In this document: positions 1 to 5,503 of the stretch, in pieces
Position numbering within the stretch: position 1 is the first letter of the stretch
Layout of the letters: each line of letters begins with the position of its first letter
Assembly (NCBI GenBank): GCA_900772715.1
Contig: CAAGRN010000134.1
Span: 1 to 7,559 of the forward strand
Origin: an uncultured Subdoligranulum sp.
Lineage (GTDB): Bacteria > Bacillota_A > Clostridia > Oscillospirales > Ruminococcaceae
Length of the DNA: 7,559 bases
Direction of reading: 5' to 3'
Translations under genes and position numbers: made by a program
Notes under the pieces: generated by a model
What the model saw: the letters and a program-made list of their open reading frames with translations, nothing else
The model's database searches: none
What the model was told of the DNA's origin: nothing

Positions 1-234
1 AGGTTTCTTGGGGGGCTTCGCCTGCCGATCAATGGCTTTCAGCGAGCTGCGCAGCCCCCCGACCGCCGCCAGCAGACCCACAACAAAGCCTGCCGCTACG
101 ACCCAGCCGCCCAAGGCAAACCGGCGCTGCAGCCACACAGCCCCCCACAGGCTCAGCACCGGCGGCACTGCCACCGACATACCGAACTGGGTCAGCCAGA
201 CCAGATGGCGGGCGATGTCATAGAAGGTTTTCAT
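1..234 (-). CDS. AtpI/AtpZ-like small membrane protein (partial, C-terminus beyond left edge)
   Basis: The reading frame starts at ATG 234 and stays open to base 1, giving 78 residues without a stop. The protein begins MKTFYDIARHLVWLTQFG and has two hydrophobic stretches, at about residues 17-36 and 43-62. A short WLQRRF turn links them and a basic tail (RQAKPPKKP) follows. Two membrane spans with a GxW-type turn are typical of the AtpI/AtpZ family. Members are encoded just ahead of the F1Fo ATP synthase genes and are thought to help c-ring assembly or cation supply. The start is supported by a GGGGTG Shine-Dalgarno-like motif about 9 bases upstream and by a good promoter at 274-302. The ATP synthase genes themselves would lie beyond the left edge and cannot be seen. 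The family call rests on topology and local sequence feel, so it is moderate. Any short two-span protein is the alternative. Confidence 0.7.
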   Translation of the reverse strand, partial: MKTFYDIARHLVWLTQFGMSVAVPPVLSLWGAVWLQRRFALGGWVVAAGFVVGLLAAVGGLRSSLKAIDRQAKPPKKP

Positions 235-273
235 AACAGCGCGCACCCCGATCCAGACCCAAGATTTATTACC

Positions 274-302
274 AGTATACACGAAAGTACCGGACTTTTC
301 AA
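274..302 (-). promoter_or_regulatory. sigma-A promoter for the AtpI-like gene
   Basis: On the minus strand TTGAAA (297-302) and TATACT (274-279) are separated by exactly 17 bases. These differ from the TTGACA/TATAAT consensus at one position each. Transcription would start near base 267, leaving a leader of about 30 bases before ATG 234. It lies downstream of two terminators, so the AtpI-like gene appears to be independently transcribed. Confidence 0.8.
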
Positions 303-313
303 CAGGTATTTGC

Positions 314-338
314 TGTGCAATTCTTATTTTTTGTGCAA
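314..338. repeat. Direct TGTGCAA repeats upstream of the AtpI-like promoter
   Basis: TGTGCAA occurs at 314-320 and 332-338, 18 bases apart, with a variant GGTGCAA at 361-367. They lie just upstream of the -35 box at 297-302 in an AT-rich stretch. They could be operator half-sites or part of an UP-like region, but 7-base repeats in AT-rich DNA can arise by chance. Confidence 0.3.
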
Positions 339-371
339 CTTAACAGATTATTCACATTTGGGTGCAATGTA

Positions 372-404
372 CAAAAAAAGCGCCCGTGCCAAGGCGCGAA
401 CGCT
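372..404 (-). terminator. Intrinsic terminator, second copy
   Basis: On the minus strand a 12-bp hairpin with a two-base centre (379-404, AGCGTTCGCGCC/TTGGC arms) is followed directly by a run of seven T (379-373). Two of the pairs are G-U, which form only in minus-strand RNA, so the direction is right to left. There is one C-A mismatch. The 26-base hairpin is identical to the plsY terminator at 621-646 except for one base. It isolates the AtpI-like promoter from upstream readthrough. Confidence 0.85.
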
Positions 405-452
405 CAGACTGCCGATAAACTTAATGGGAATATTGCGAACTTTCGGCTGGTT

Positions 453-586
453 TGTAGGGAACGGTCTTGACCGTTCCGTGCAGCATTCCGGATAGCGCGA
501 TGTATCGGGAAATCGCGCGCCATTCGGCGCGATTTTATGCGCTGCGCGCAGCCAGCGGTGCGGATGGGTCAAGACCCATCCCTACA
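453..586. mobile_element. MITE-like palindromic repeat element, non-coding
   Basis: The element is bounded by TGTAGGGA (453-460) and TCCCTACA (579-586), which are exact inverted repeats. The inverted termini extend about 26 bases with four mismatches. Each terminus is also a perfect hairpin: GGAACGGTC/GACCGTTCC at 458-477 and GGATGGGTC/GACCCATCC at 562-581. The interior holds a further 9-bp stem (510-518 with 527-535) and a 12-base palindrome (541-552). It encodes no transposase, so any mobility would depend on an enzyme elsewhere. At most a 2-base TT duplication flanks it (451-452 and 587-588). The structure is seen directly. Calling it a mobile, dispersed element is inference, because a single window cannot show other copies. 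It could instead be a structured RNA or a transcription barrier. Confidence 0.6.
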
Positions 587-611
587 TTACTACCCGTAAA
601 TGGGCTTTTTG

Positions 612-646
612 AAAAACGAAAGCGCCCGCGCCAAGGCGCGAACGCT
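612..646 (-). terminator. Intrinsic terminator of the DUF512-der-plsY cluster
   Basis: The hairpin at 621-646 begins 6 bases after the plsY stop codon. In minus-strand RNA its 12-base arms pair completely, two pairs being G-U. A T-rich tail (TTTCGTTTTTC) follows. On the plus strand the same positions would be C-A mismatches, so the terminator works for right-to-left transcription only. Confidence 0.9.
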
Positions 647-652
647 GAAAAT

Positions 653-1345
653 TTATTTGCTGCTGTTCTTTTTTTCGCCAAAGCGGTACTCGGTGCCGTT
701 TTTCAGGCGCTCAATGTTGGAGCGGTGCAGCCAGATGACCATCGCCGCCATAATGGCGCAGCACACCGTGCTGAAGGCGACCGTTGCGGCATCGGCGCCG
801 TGCGCCAGCAGATTGATGAGCGTCGCCACCGGGTACAGCGCGGCAATGATGATGCTGCCCAGGGACACGATGCGGGTGATGGCAAATTCTACCAGAAAAA
901 TCACCAGCAGGACGGCGCAGACCAGCGGCTCGGTGGCAAGCGCCGCACCGGCACCGACCAGCACGCCCTTGCCGCCCTTAAAGCCGAAAAATACAGGGCG
1001 GCTGTGACCGATCATACAGAAAATGGCAGCCAGATACGCTCCGCAGACAGGGTCCAGCGGGTTCTGCCAGGCTGCGCCCGTGCCGGAAAGCAGGGCGTCG
1101 AAGATAAAGCGCCCCAGCCGGACGGCGGCAACGCTTTTGCCCACATCGCCCAGCGTGGTCAGGACGGCCGCCAGTTTGCCGTAGGTACGCAAAACGTTGG
1201 TCATACCGGCGTTTCCGCTGCCGTGGCTGCGCACATCATCATTGTACAGCACCTTGGAGATCAGCACGCCAAACAGGATGCTGCCCAGCAGGTACCCGCT
1301 CAGCGCGGTCAGCAGGCAGGCGGCAAGGATGTGCAGAATGTTCAT
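653..1345 (-). CDS. plsY: Glycerol-3-phosphate acyltransferase PlsY
   Basis: This 230-residue integral membrane enzyme transfers an acyl group from acyl-phosphate to glycerol-3-phosphate. The product is lysophosphatidate, the first step of phospholipid synthesis in most Gram-positive bacteria. All three family motifs are present: GSGNAGMTN (about residues 42-50), GHSRPVFFGFKGGKG (about 113-127, the phosphate-binding glycine loop) and HRSNIERLKNGTE (about 207-219). Hydrophobic segments near residues 5-33, 55-75, 100-120, 129-155 and 160-205 fit the multi-span fold. The length is slightly above the usual 190-220. Met replaces the common Ala in the first motif. ATG 1345 lies 5 bases after the der stop, with AAAGGTG inside the end of der as ribosome site, so it is translated as part of the der message. 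The plsX partner gene is not in the window. Confidence 0.96.
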   Translation of the reverse strand: MNILHILAACLLTALSGYLLGSILFGVLISKVLYNDDVRSHGSGNAGMTNVLRTYGKLAAVLTTLGDVGKSVAAVRLGRFIFDALLSGTGAAWQNPLDPVCGAYLAAIFCMIGHSRPVFFGFKGGKGVLVGAGAALATEPLVCAVLLVIFLVEFAITRIVSLGSIIIAALYPVATLINLLAHGADAATVAFSTVCCAIMAAMVIWLHRSNIERLKNGTEYRFGEKKNSSK

Positions 1346-1350
1346 AACCG

Positions 1351-2694
1351 TTACACCTTTCCGGCGCGGGCTACGCCGTCGCCATGTTCACGGGTGATCA
1401 TACGGATGGGGGTGCCCGTCAAGCCGAAGGTCTCGCGAATCTGGTTCTCGATATAACGCTGGTACGAGAAATGGAACAAAACCTTCTGGTTGACGAAGCA
1501 GACGAACGTCGGCGGGCGGGTGGAGCTTTGGGTGATGTAGAACAGCTTCAGCCGCTTGCCCTTGTCGGAGGGCGGCTGCACCTTGGCGGTGGCGCGGGCG
1601 AGCATCTCGTTCAGCGCGCCGGTGGGGATGCGAGTGCCGTTCTGGATGTCCACAAAGTGGATGGTTTCAAACAGCTTGTCCACGCGCTGCCCGGTCTTGG
1701 CGCTGATAAACAAAATCGGCGCATAGGACATAAAGCTGAAGTCCTCCTGCAGCTTTTTGCGCATAGTGTCCATGGTGTAGCTGTCTTTTTCGACGGCATC
1801 CCACTTGTTGACGGCGATGATGCACGCCTTGCCCTGCTCGTGGGCGTAGCCCGCCACCTTGGAGTCCTGCTCGGTAAAGCCGACGGTTGCGTCGATCATA
1901 ATGACGCAGACGCGGCTGCGCTCCACGGCGGCCAGGCTGCGCAGCACGCTGTAGCGCTCGACGCCGCTTTCGACCTTGCCCTTTTTGCGCAGACCGGCGG
2001 TGTCGGTAAAGATAAATTTACCGTATTTGTTTTCGACCATCGTGTCGATGGCATCGCGGGTGGTGCCTGCCTCGTTGGCAACGATCAGGCGGTTCTCGCC
2101 CAGAATGTGGTTGATCAGGCTGGACTTGCCCACGTTGGGGCGCCCGATGACCGCCACCGAGATGCGGTCGTCCTCGTCCTCGTTCTCATCGTCAAAGTGC
2201 AGATGCTCGCACACGGCATCCAGCAGGTCGCCGGTGCCGTGACCGTGAACGCCGGAAACCGGGACCAGCTCGCCCAGACCCAGCGAGTAGAAATCGTACA
2301 GCTCCATGGGAGGTTCGCCGATCTTGTCGCACTTGTTGACCGCCAGCACCACGGGCTTGCCGCTGCGCATCAGCATACCGGCAATGTCCTGATCCTGCGG
2401 GGTGACGCCGTTGGTCAGCTCGGTGACCATAACGATGCAGTCCGCCGAGTCGATGGCGATCTGCGCCTGCTCGCGCATATGCGCCAGCAGACCGTCGTCA
2501 ATGCGCGGCTCGATACCGCCGGTATCCACCAGCAAAAATTTATGCCCGCACCATTCGCAATCGCAGAAAATGCGGTCGCGGGTGACACCGGGGGTGTCCT
2601 CCACAATGGCAAGGCGCTGACCGGTCAGCTTGTTGAAGATGGTGGACTTGCCCACGTTGGGGCGTCCCACAATGGCTACGATCGGTTTTGCCAT
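1351..2694 (-). CDS. der: GTPase Der (EngA), ribosome biogenesis
   Basis: Der is an essential tandem-domain GTPase that assists 50S ribosomal subunit maturation in the cytoplasm. The protein has 447 residues, close to the usual 435-450. The first G domain shows the P-loop GRPNVGKS (10-17), DTGG (57-60) and NKCD (120-123). The second shows GRPNVGKS (184-191), DTAG (231-234), NKWD (296-299) and SAKTG (331-335). An acidic linker (DDENEDEDD, about 168-176) joins them. The C-terminal KH-like RNA-binding domain covers about 350-440 and includes RPPTFVCFVN and a GTPIRM motif near the end. ATG 2694 lies one base after the stop of the upstream DUF512 gene (TGA-T-ATG). Its GGAGG site lies 9 bases upstream, inside that gene, which indicates translational coupling. 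All expected GTP-binding residues are intact. Confidence 0.98.
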   Translation of the reverse strand: MAKPIVAIVGRPNVGKSTIFNKLTGQRLAIVEDTPGVTRDRIFCDCEWCGHKFLLVDTGGIEPRIDDGLLAHMREQAQIAIDSADCIVMVTELTNGVTPQDQDIAGMLMRSGKPVVLAVNKCDKIGEPPMELYDFYSLGLGELVPVSGVHGHGTGDLLDAVCEHLHFDDENEDEDDRISVAVIGRPNVGKSSLINHILGENRLIVANEAGTTRDAIDTMVENKYGKFIFTDTAGLRKKGKVESGVERYSVLRSLAAVERSRVCVIMIDATVGFTEQDSKVAGYAHEQGKACIIAVNKWDAVEKDSYTMDTMRKKLQEDFSFMSYAPILFISAKTGQRVDKLFETIHFVDIQNGTRIPTGALNEMLARATAKVQPPSDKGKRLKLFYITQSSTRPPTFVCFVNQKVLFHFSYQRYIENQIRETFGLTGTPIRMITREHGDGVARAGKV

Positions 2695-2695
2695 A

Positions 2696-4042
2696 TCAGC
2701 TTTCCTCCCTTGTCGGTTTTCGTATCAATCGTTTGCGGCGGGGCGTACCCAGCACTGCCTTGCAGCAGCCTGCGCCGTCCGTGGGGATGGTGATGACCCG
2801 GCAGCCCAGACTTTCGCCCAGACCGGCGGGGGTCACGTCATCCAGAAAGCGGTCTTTTTCGTCCCGCAGCATTACCTCCGGCACCGCCAGCGTGCCGCTT
2901 TGCAAAGCGCCGCGGCACTGCGCGGCAATGTCGGTGCCGGTCACAAGCCCGGTCACGCTGACGTTGCCGCCGAAGTAGCGGTTCTCGATGGCGTGTACCG
3001 TGACTTGTACCTGCGGGTAGCGCTGCATCAGCGCCTGCATACATTCCTTTATTAAAGGGGCAGCCAGCGTGCCGGTGGCAACGTCCAGCGCATGGGGCAG
3101 GACCAGACCGCGGTATGCCTCCAATTCCTGCAGGAAGGTGTCGTGGTAGAGCCGCCACATACCCACGCCGTCCTCCAGCTGGGCAAACTCGTCGTAAAAT
3201 TCGGCGGGCGGCACTTCCCTTCCGGCGGTCAGATACCACTCATCGCTGGGATATACGATGCTGCGCCCGTATTCGGCGCGGCATTTTTGGGCAAATTCTT
3301 CCAGAATGTCCAGCGTTTCGGCAGCGGACTGCGGATCGTAAGGGGTCAGCTTGTACAGCCCCTCGCGGTAGTCGGTCACGCCGGCAGGTACGGCGGCGAT
3401 GCTGCCCACCTGCGGGCGCAGCGCCAGCAGGTCATTTAGGGTACGGCGCAGCTCATCGCCGTCATTGATGCCGCGGCACAAAACCAGCTGGCAGTTCAGC
3501 TCAATGCCGCCCGCCGCCAGCTTGGGCAGGTACTGCAGCACTTCCCCGCCCCGCTTGTTGGCCAGCATCCGCACACGCAGCGCGGGGTTGGTCGTGTGTA
3601 CCGAAACGAAGATCGGGCTGATGTGCATCTGAATGATGCGGTCGATCTCATGCTCGGAGAGGTTGGTCAGCGTGATATAGTTGCCGAACAAAAAGGACAG
3701 GCGCTCGTCGTCATCCTTAAAATACAGCGGTTCCCGCATACCGGGGGGCAGCTGGTCGATGAAGCAGAACATACAATGGTTGGAGCAGCTGTGCTTTTCG
3801 TCGCCCAGATAGGTTTTGAAGTTGCAGCCCAGCGGCTCATACTCACCTTTTTGCACCTGCAGGGTGCGCTGCTGCCCGTCCGCGCAGATCTCCAGCGAAA
3901 AGGCGGGCGGCGTTGTATAAAATTGGTAGTCCAGTGCATCGCTGAGCGGGTGACCGTCGATGGTCAGCAGTGCGCAGCCGGGCTGCAGACCCAGCCTTTG
4001 GGCGGGGGAATTTTCGTCCACCGCCGTGACGTATAGCGGCAT
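2696..4042 (-). CDS. DUF512 family protein: PDZ plus radical-SAM-like iron-sulfur protein
   Basis: The 448-residue product has three parts. An N-terminal PDZ-like region (about residues 3-65) contains NSPAQRLGLQPGCALLTIDG. A radical-SAM-type segment carries the CX3CX2C cluster motif CSNHCMFC (Cys86, Cys90, Cys93), expected to bind a 4Fe-4S cluster. The C-terminal DUF512 region includes DEWYLTAG (267-274) and YFGGNVSVTGLVTGTD (356-371). This family is widespread in clostridia and cyanobacteria, usually next to der, and its reaction is unknown. A longer frame opens at 4105, but ATG 4042 is preferred. AAAGGAGG sits 8 bases before it, the PDZ domain starts right after it, and the extra 21 residues would be encoded across the rpmF terminator. 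The gene ends one base before der, so it heads the DUF512-der-plsY cluster. No clear promoter of its own was seen. Confidence 0.93.
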   Translation of the reverse strand: MPLYVTAVDENSPAQRLGLQPGCALLTIDGHPLSDALDYQFYTTPPAFSLEICADGQQRTLQVQKGEYEPLGCNFKTYLGDEKHSCSNHCMFCFIDQLPPGMREPLYFKDDDERLSFLFGNYITLTNLSEHEIDRIIQMHISPIFVSVHTTNPALRVRMLANKRGGEVLQYLPKLAAGGIELNCQLVLCRGINDGDELRRTLNDLLALRPQVGSIAAVPAGVTDYREGLYKLTPYDPQSAAETLDILEEFAQKCRAEYGRSIVYPSDEWYLTAGREVPPAEFYDEFAQLEDGVGMWRLYHDTFLQELEAYRGLVLPHALDVATGTLAAPLIKECMQALMQRYPQVQVTVHAIENRYFGGNVSVTGLVTGTDIAAQCRGALQSGTLAVPEVMLRDEKDRFLDDVTPAGLGESLGCRVITIPTDGAGCCKAVLGTPRRKRLIRKPTREES

Positions 4043-4070
4043 TGGATGCCCTCCTTTCGCGTCAGAATGA

Positions 4071-4100
4071 CAAAAAAATGGGGAAGGCAACGCCCTCCCC
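4071..4100 (-). terminator. Intrinsic terminator after rpmF
   Basis: In minus-strand RNA GGGGAGGGC (4100-4092) pairs with GCCTTCCCC (4088-4080) around a GTT loop, with one G-U pair, and a run of seven T (4078-4072) follows. The plus strand would carry an A-C mismatch and lack a T run. The terminator lies only about 30 bases upstream of the DUF512 start codon. Confidence 0.88.
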
Positions 4101-4116
4101 TGCATGTCTCCTTACA

Positions 4117-4146
4117 CTCCCCGGCTGAAAATCAGCCGCGTCGGAG
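4117..4146 (-). other. Stem-loop in the rpmF-DUF512 spacer
   Basis: CGGCTGA (4122-4128) and TCAGCCG (4132-4138) form a perfect 7-bp stem around three bases. CTCC (4117-4120) and GGAG (4143-4146) can extend it past a small bulge. There is no T run, so it is not itself a terminator. It lies between the rpmF stop and the terminator at 4071-4100. It may protect the rpmF message from 3' decay or influence folding of the terminator. Confidence 0.55.
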
Positions 4147-4175
4147 CGGAAAAGCCACATCCTTCAAAAAAGAGA

Positions 4176-4361
4176 TCAAGCCTCTTTCTTGATGATTTCC
4201 TGACCCTTGTAGTAGCCACACTTGCCGCAAACCTTATGGGGAACCTTCAGTTCGCCACACTGCGGGCACTTCACCAGCGTAGGCGCCTCCAGTTTCCAGA
4301 CATTAGAGCGACGTTTGTCGCGGCGGGCTTGAGAATGCTTTCTCTTGGGTACGATAGCCAT
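4176..4361 (-). CDS. rpmF: 50S ribosomal protein bL32
   Basis: The 61-residue protein begins MAIVPKRKHSQARRDKRRS, the signature of bacterial L32, a component of the large ribosomal subunit. It is strongly basic. A zinc ribbon is formed by CPQC (Cys32, Cys35) and CGKC (Cys45, Cys48), so this is the zinc-binding form rather than the zinc-independent paralogue found in some Firmicutes. The start has a full AAGGAGGTG ribosome site. It follows yceD with a 24-base gap, the usual arrangement. Both genes share the promoter at 4913-4941, and a terminator at 4071-4100 ends the message. The length matches the family norm of 56-64. Confidence 0.98.
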   Translation of the reverse strand: MAIVPKRKHSQARRDKRRSNVWKLEAPTLVKCPQCGELKVPHKVCGKCGYYKGQEIIKKEA

Positions 4362-4385
4362 AATCGGACACCTCCTTGGCGAAAT

Positions 4386-4886
4386 TCAACTGAGCAGTTG
4401 TTTTAATATGCTAAGCCGTGCATCCACAGGGGCAGCTTCTTCTGCCGTTTGGCAGGAGCAGCCTGCCGACTTTTTCTTACCGCAGACGGGGCATAGACCT
4501 TGACAATCCGCACTGCAAAGCAGTACCGGCGGAACCTCGAACAGCAGTTCCTGAAAAACCAGTTCCTGAAGATCGAGGCAACCTTGTTCGCTGCAGGGCA
4601 ATTCAAAATCCGGGTCGTCCAGATCGCGCCGACGCACAAAATACTCTCTCTCAAAGTCGTAACTGCGGGAAAGAGGCTCCAGGCAGCGGGCGCATTCGGA
4701 CCGGACATCCGCCTTTACACAAAGCAGCAACGCCGCGCCATCCTCGGTGGGCGTTGCCGTAAAGGTACATTGTGCGGGGGTATTCAGCGTAAAAGCGCCG
4801 AAATCCGCCCCGGACATATCTGCCGCAAACTCTGTTTCATAGGGGTTGCGGGCGCTGTCTAAAAAGGAACGCAGATTAAATTGCAT
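4386..4886 (-). CDS. yceD: YceD family protein (DUF177), upstream of rpmF
   Basis: The 166-residue product belongs to the DUF177/YceD family, whose genes almost always precede rpmF. A role linked to 23S rRNA or 50S assembly has been proposed in plants and bacteria, but the reaction is not known. Visible features are CARC (Cys65, Cys68), the cysteine cluster CSADCQGLCPVCG (Cys124, 128, 132, 135), which may bind zinc, and the typical C-terminal DARLSILKQLL. ATG 4886 is chosen because GAGGTG lies just upstream and the family usually begins near MQFNLR. A TTG at 4898 in the same frame would place the start inside this ribosome site. The gene is first in the yceD-rpmF operon and has a near-consensus promoter. 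Confidence 0.93.
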   Translation of the reverse strand: MQFNLRSFLDSARNPYETEFAADMSGADFGAFTLNTPAQCTFTATPTEDGAALLLCVKADVRSECARCLEPLSRSYDFEREYFVRRRDLDDPDFELPCSEQGCLDLQELVFQELLFEVPPVLLCSADCQGLCPVCGKKKSAGCSCQTAEEAAPVDARLSILKQLLS

Positions 4887-4912
4887 AGTACACCTCAAAA
4901 GGTTGCTTAAAT

Positions 4913-4941
4913 AGTATACACAAGTTGCGGGGGGTTGTCAA
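4913..4941 (-). promoter_or_regulatory. Strong sigma-A promoter of yceD-rpmF
   Basis: On the minus strand the -35 box is a perfect TTGACA (4936-4941) and the -10 box is TATACT (4913-4918), with a 17-base spacer. Transcription would begin near 4906, about 20 bases before ATG 4886. The upstream region (4942-4983) is AT-rich and could act as an UP element. Such strength fits a ribosomal protein operon. Confidence 0.92.
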
Positions 4942-4983
4942 CAACTAAAACACAAAAAGTTGCGATTTTTTTATTATTTTACG

Positions 4984-5016
4984 AAAAAAAGGGCAGGAAA
5001 GCCGGCTTTCCTGCCC
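4984..5016 (-). terminator. Intrinsic terminator after the P-loop gene
   Basis: A perfect 26-base palindrome (GGGCAGGAAAGCC followed by its exact complement, 4991-5016) is followed on the minus strand by seven T (4990-4984). It lies about 30 bases after the stop at 5048 and separates the pgi/P-loop unit from the yceD promoter. Confidence 0.93.
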
Positions 5017-5047
5017 CAAAATTTGCGGTTTGCGGGGGTAAACGAGG

Positions 5048-5452
5048 TCAGATGACGTATTTCTTCAGTTCCTCAGGCAGGGCGGCGGCATCGGCAGACA
5101 CGGTGACGACGACCTCAATGTTCTGGGTGATCTTGTCGATCTTTGCCAGAACCTTGGCGGCAGCGTCCATATCGTGGTCGATGATGCGCAGGATGCCGTC
5201 GATGAACAGCTCGGTGATATCGTAGTTACCTGCCAGAACGCCGGCAACAAAGCCGTACAGCATATCGGCACCGACAACGCCGTACTCGTCCACATCCACC
5301 AGACGGGCGGCGTGGTTGATCTCGGTGGTGAGCTTCATGCACTTTTCGATGACAACGATGTTGCCGGAAGTGGTCTTGGTGGCCTTGTCGATCATCTCGA
5401 TCATAGTTTTGGTTTTGCCGGAGCCTTTGGTACCAACGATGAGTTTCAACAT
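5048..5452 (-). CDS. Small P-loop NTPase, function unknown
   Basis: The 134-residue protein starts MLKLIVGTKGSGKTKTMIEM, with a clear Walker A motif GTKGSGKT at residues 7-14. A hydrophobic strand ending in Asp (ELFIDGI, Asp85) may serve as Walker B. No membrane span, DNA-binding motif or second domain is visible, and the whole protein is little more than one nucleotide-binding core. Similar short proteins occur in clostridia and are often loosely labelled ATP-binding or PilT-like; no motility gene is nearby. ATG 5452 is preferred over an in-frame ATG at 5491. AAGGAGG lies 8 bases before 5452, whereas at 5491 the purine stretch is only 2 bases from the start. It lies 51 bases after pgi with no terminator between, so it probably shares the pgi message. 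Confidence 0.85.
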   Translation of the reverse strand: MLKLIVGTKGSGKTKTMIEMIDKATKTTSGNIVVIEKCMKLTTEINHAARLVDVDEYGVVGADMLYGFVAGVLAGNYDITELFIDGILRIIDHDMDAAAKVLAKIDKITQNIEVVVTVSADAAALPEELKKYVI

Positions 5453-5503
5453 AGGGGTTACCTCCTTATTTCGTAAGCGCTTGCGCGCCATGGTTCCTTG
5501 GGT

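Larger units (their letters stand above)
235..652. other. Gene-free interval between plsY and the AtpI-like gene
   Basis: This 418-base interval has no credible coding region. From right to left it holds the plsY terminator (612-646), a short linker, a 134-bp MITE-like palindromic element (453-586), a linker of about 48 bases (405-452), a second copy of the terminator (372-404), an AT-rich stretch with TGTGCAA repeats (314-367) and the promoter of the AtpI-like gene (274-302). Open frames crossing it run through hairpins and have no ribosome site. No tRNA, riboswitch or CRISPR pattern was recognised. Confidence 0.75.

Noticed and set aside
348..356. DnaA-box-like TTATTCACA
   Set aside because: A single match in an AT-rich stretch. 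There is no cluster of boxes, no dnaA or dnaN gene nearby and no unwinding region, so an origin is not supported.
205..572. Short open frames (96 and 74 codons) in the plsY-AtpI spacer
   Set aside because: They cover a promoter, a terminator and palindromes, have no convincing ribosome site and resemble no known small protein.
467..1456. Plus-strand open frame of 329 codons across the repeat element and plsY
   Set aside because: It begins within the palindromic element, crosses a terminator hairpin and is antisense to plsY. There is no protein family signal.
1384..2793. Plus-strand open frame of 469 codons opposite der
   Set aside because: It is the antisense of der, which has all GTPase motifs intact. 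The frame shows no domain, and the composition (many Gly, Val, His, Gln) is typical of a GC-rich antisense shadow.
4043..4105. Extension of the DUF512 protein to an upstream ATG at 4105
   Set aside because: The added residues are encoded over the rpmF terminator and do not fit the PDZ start. The purine stretch is only 2 bases from that ATG, whereas ATG 4042 has a well-spaced AAAGGAGG.
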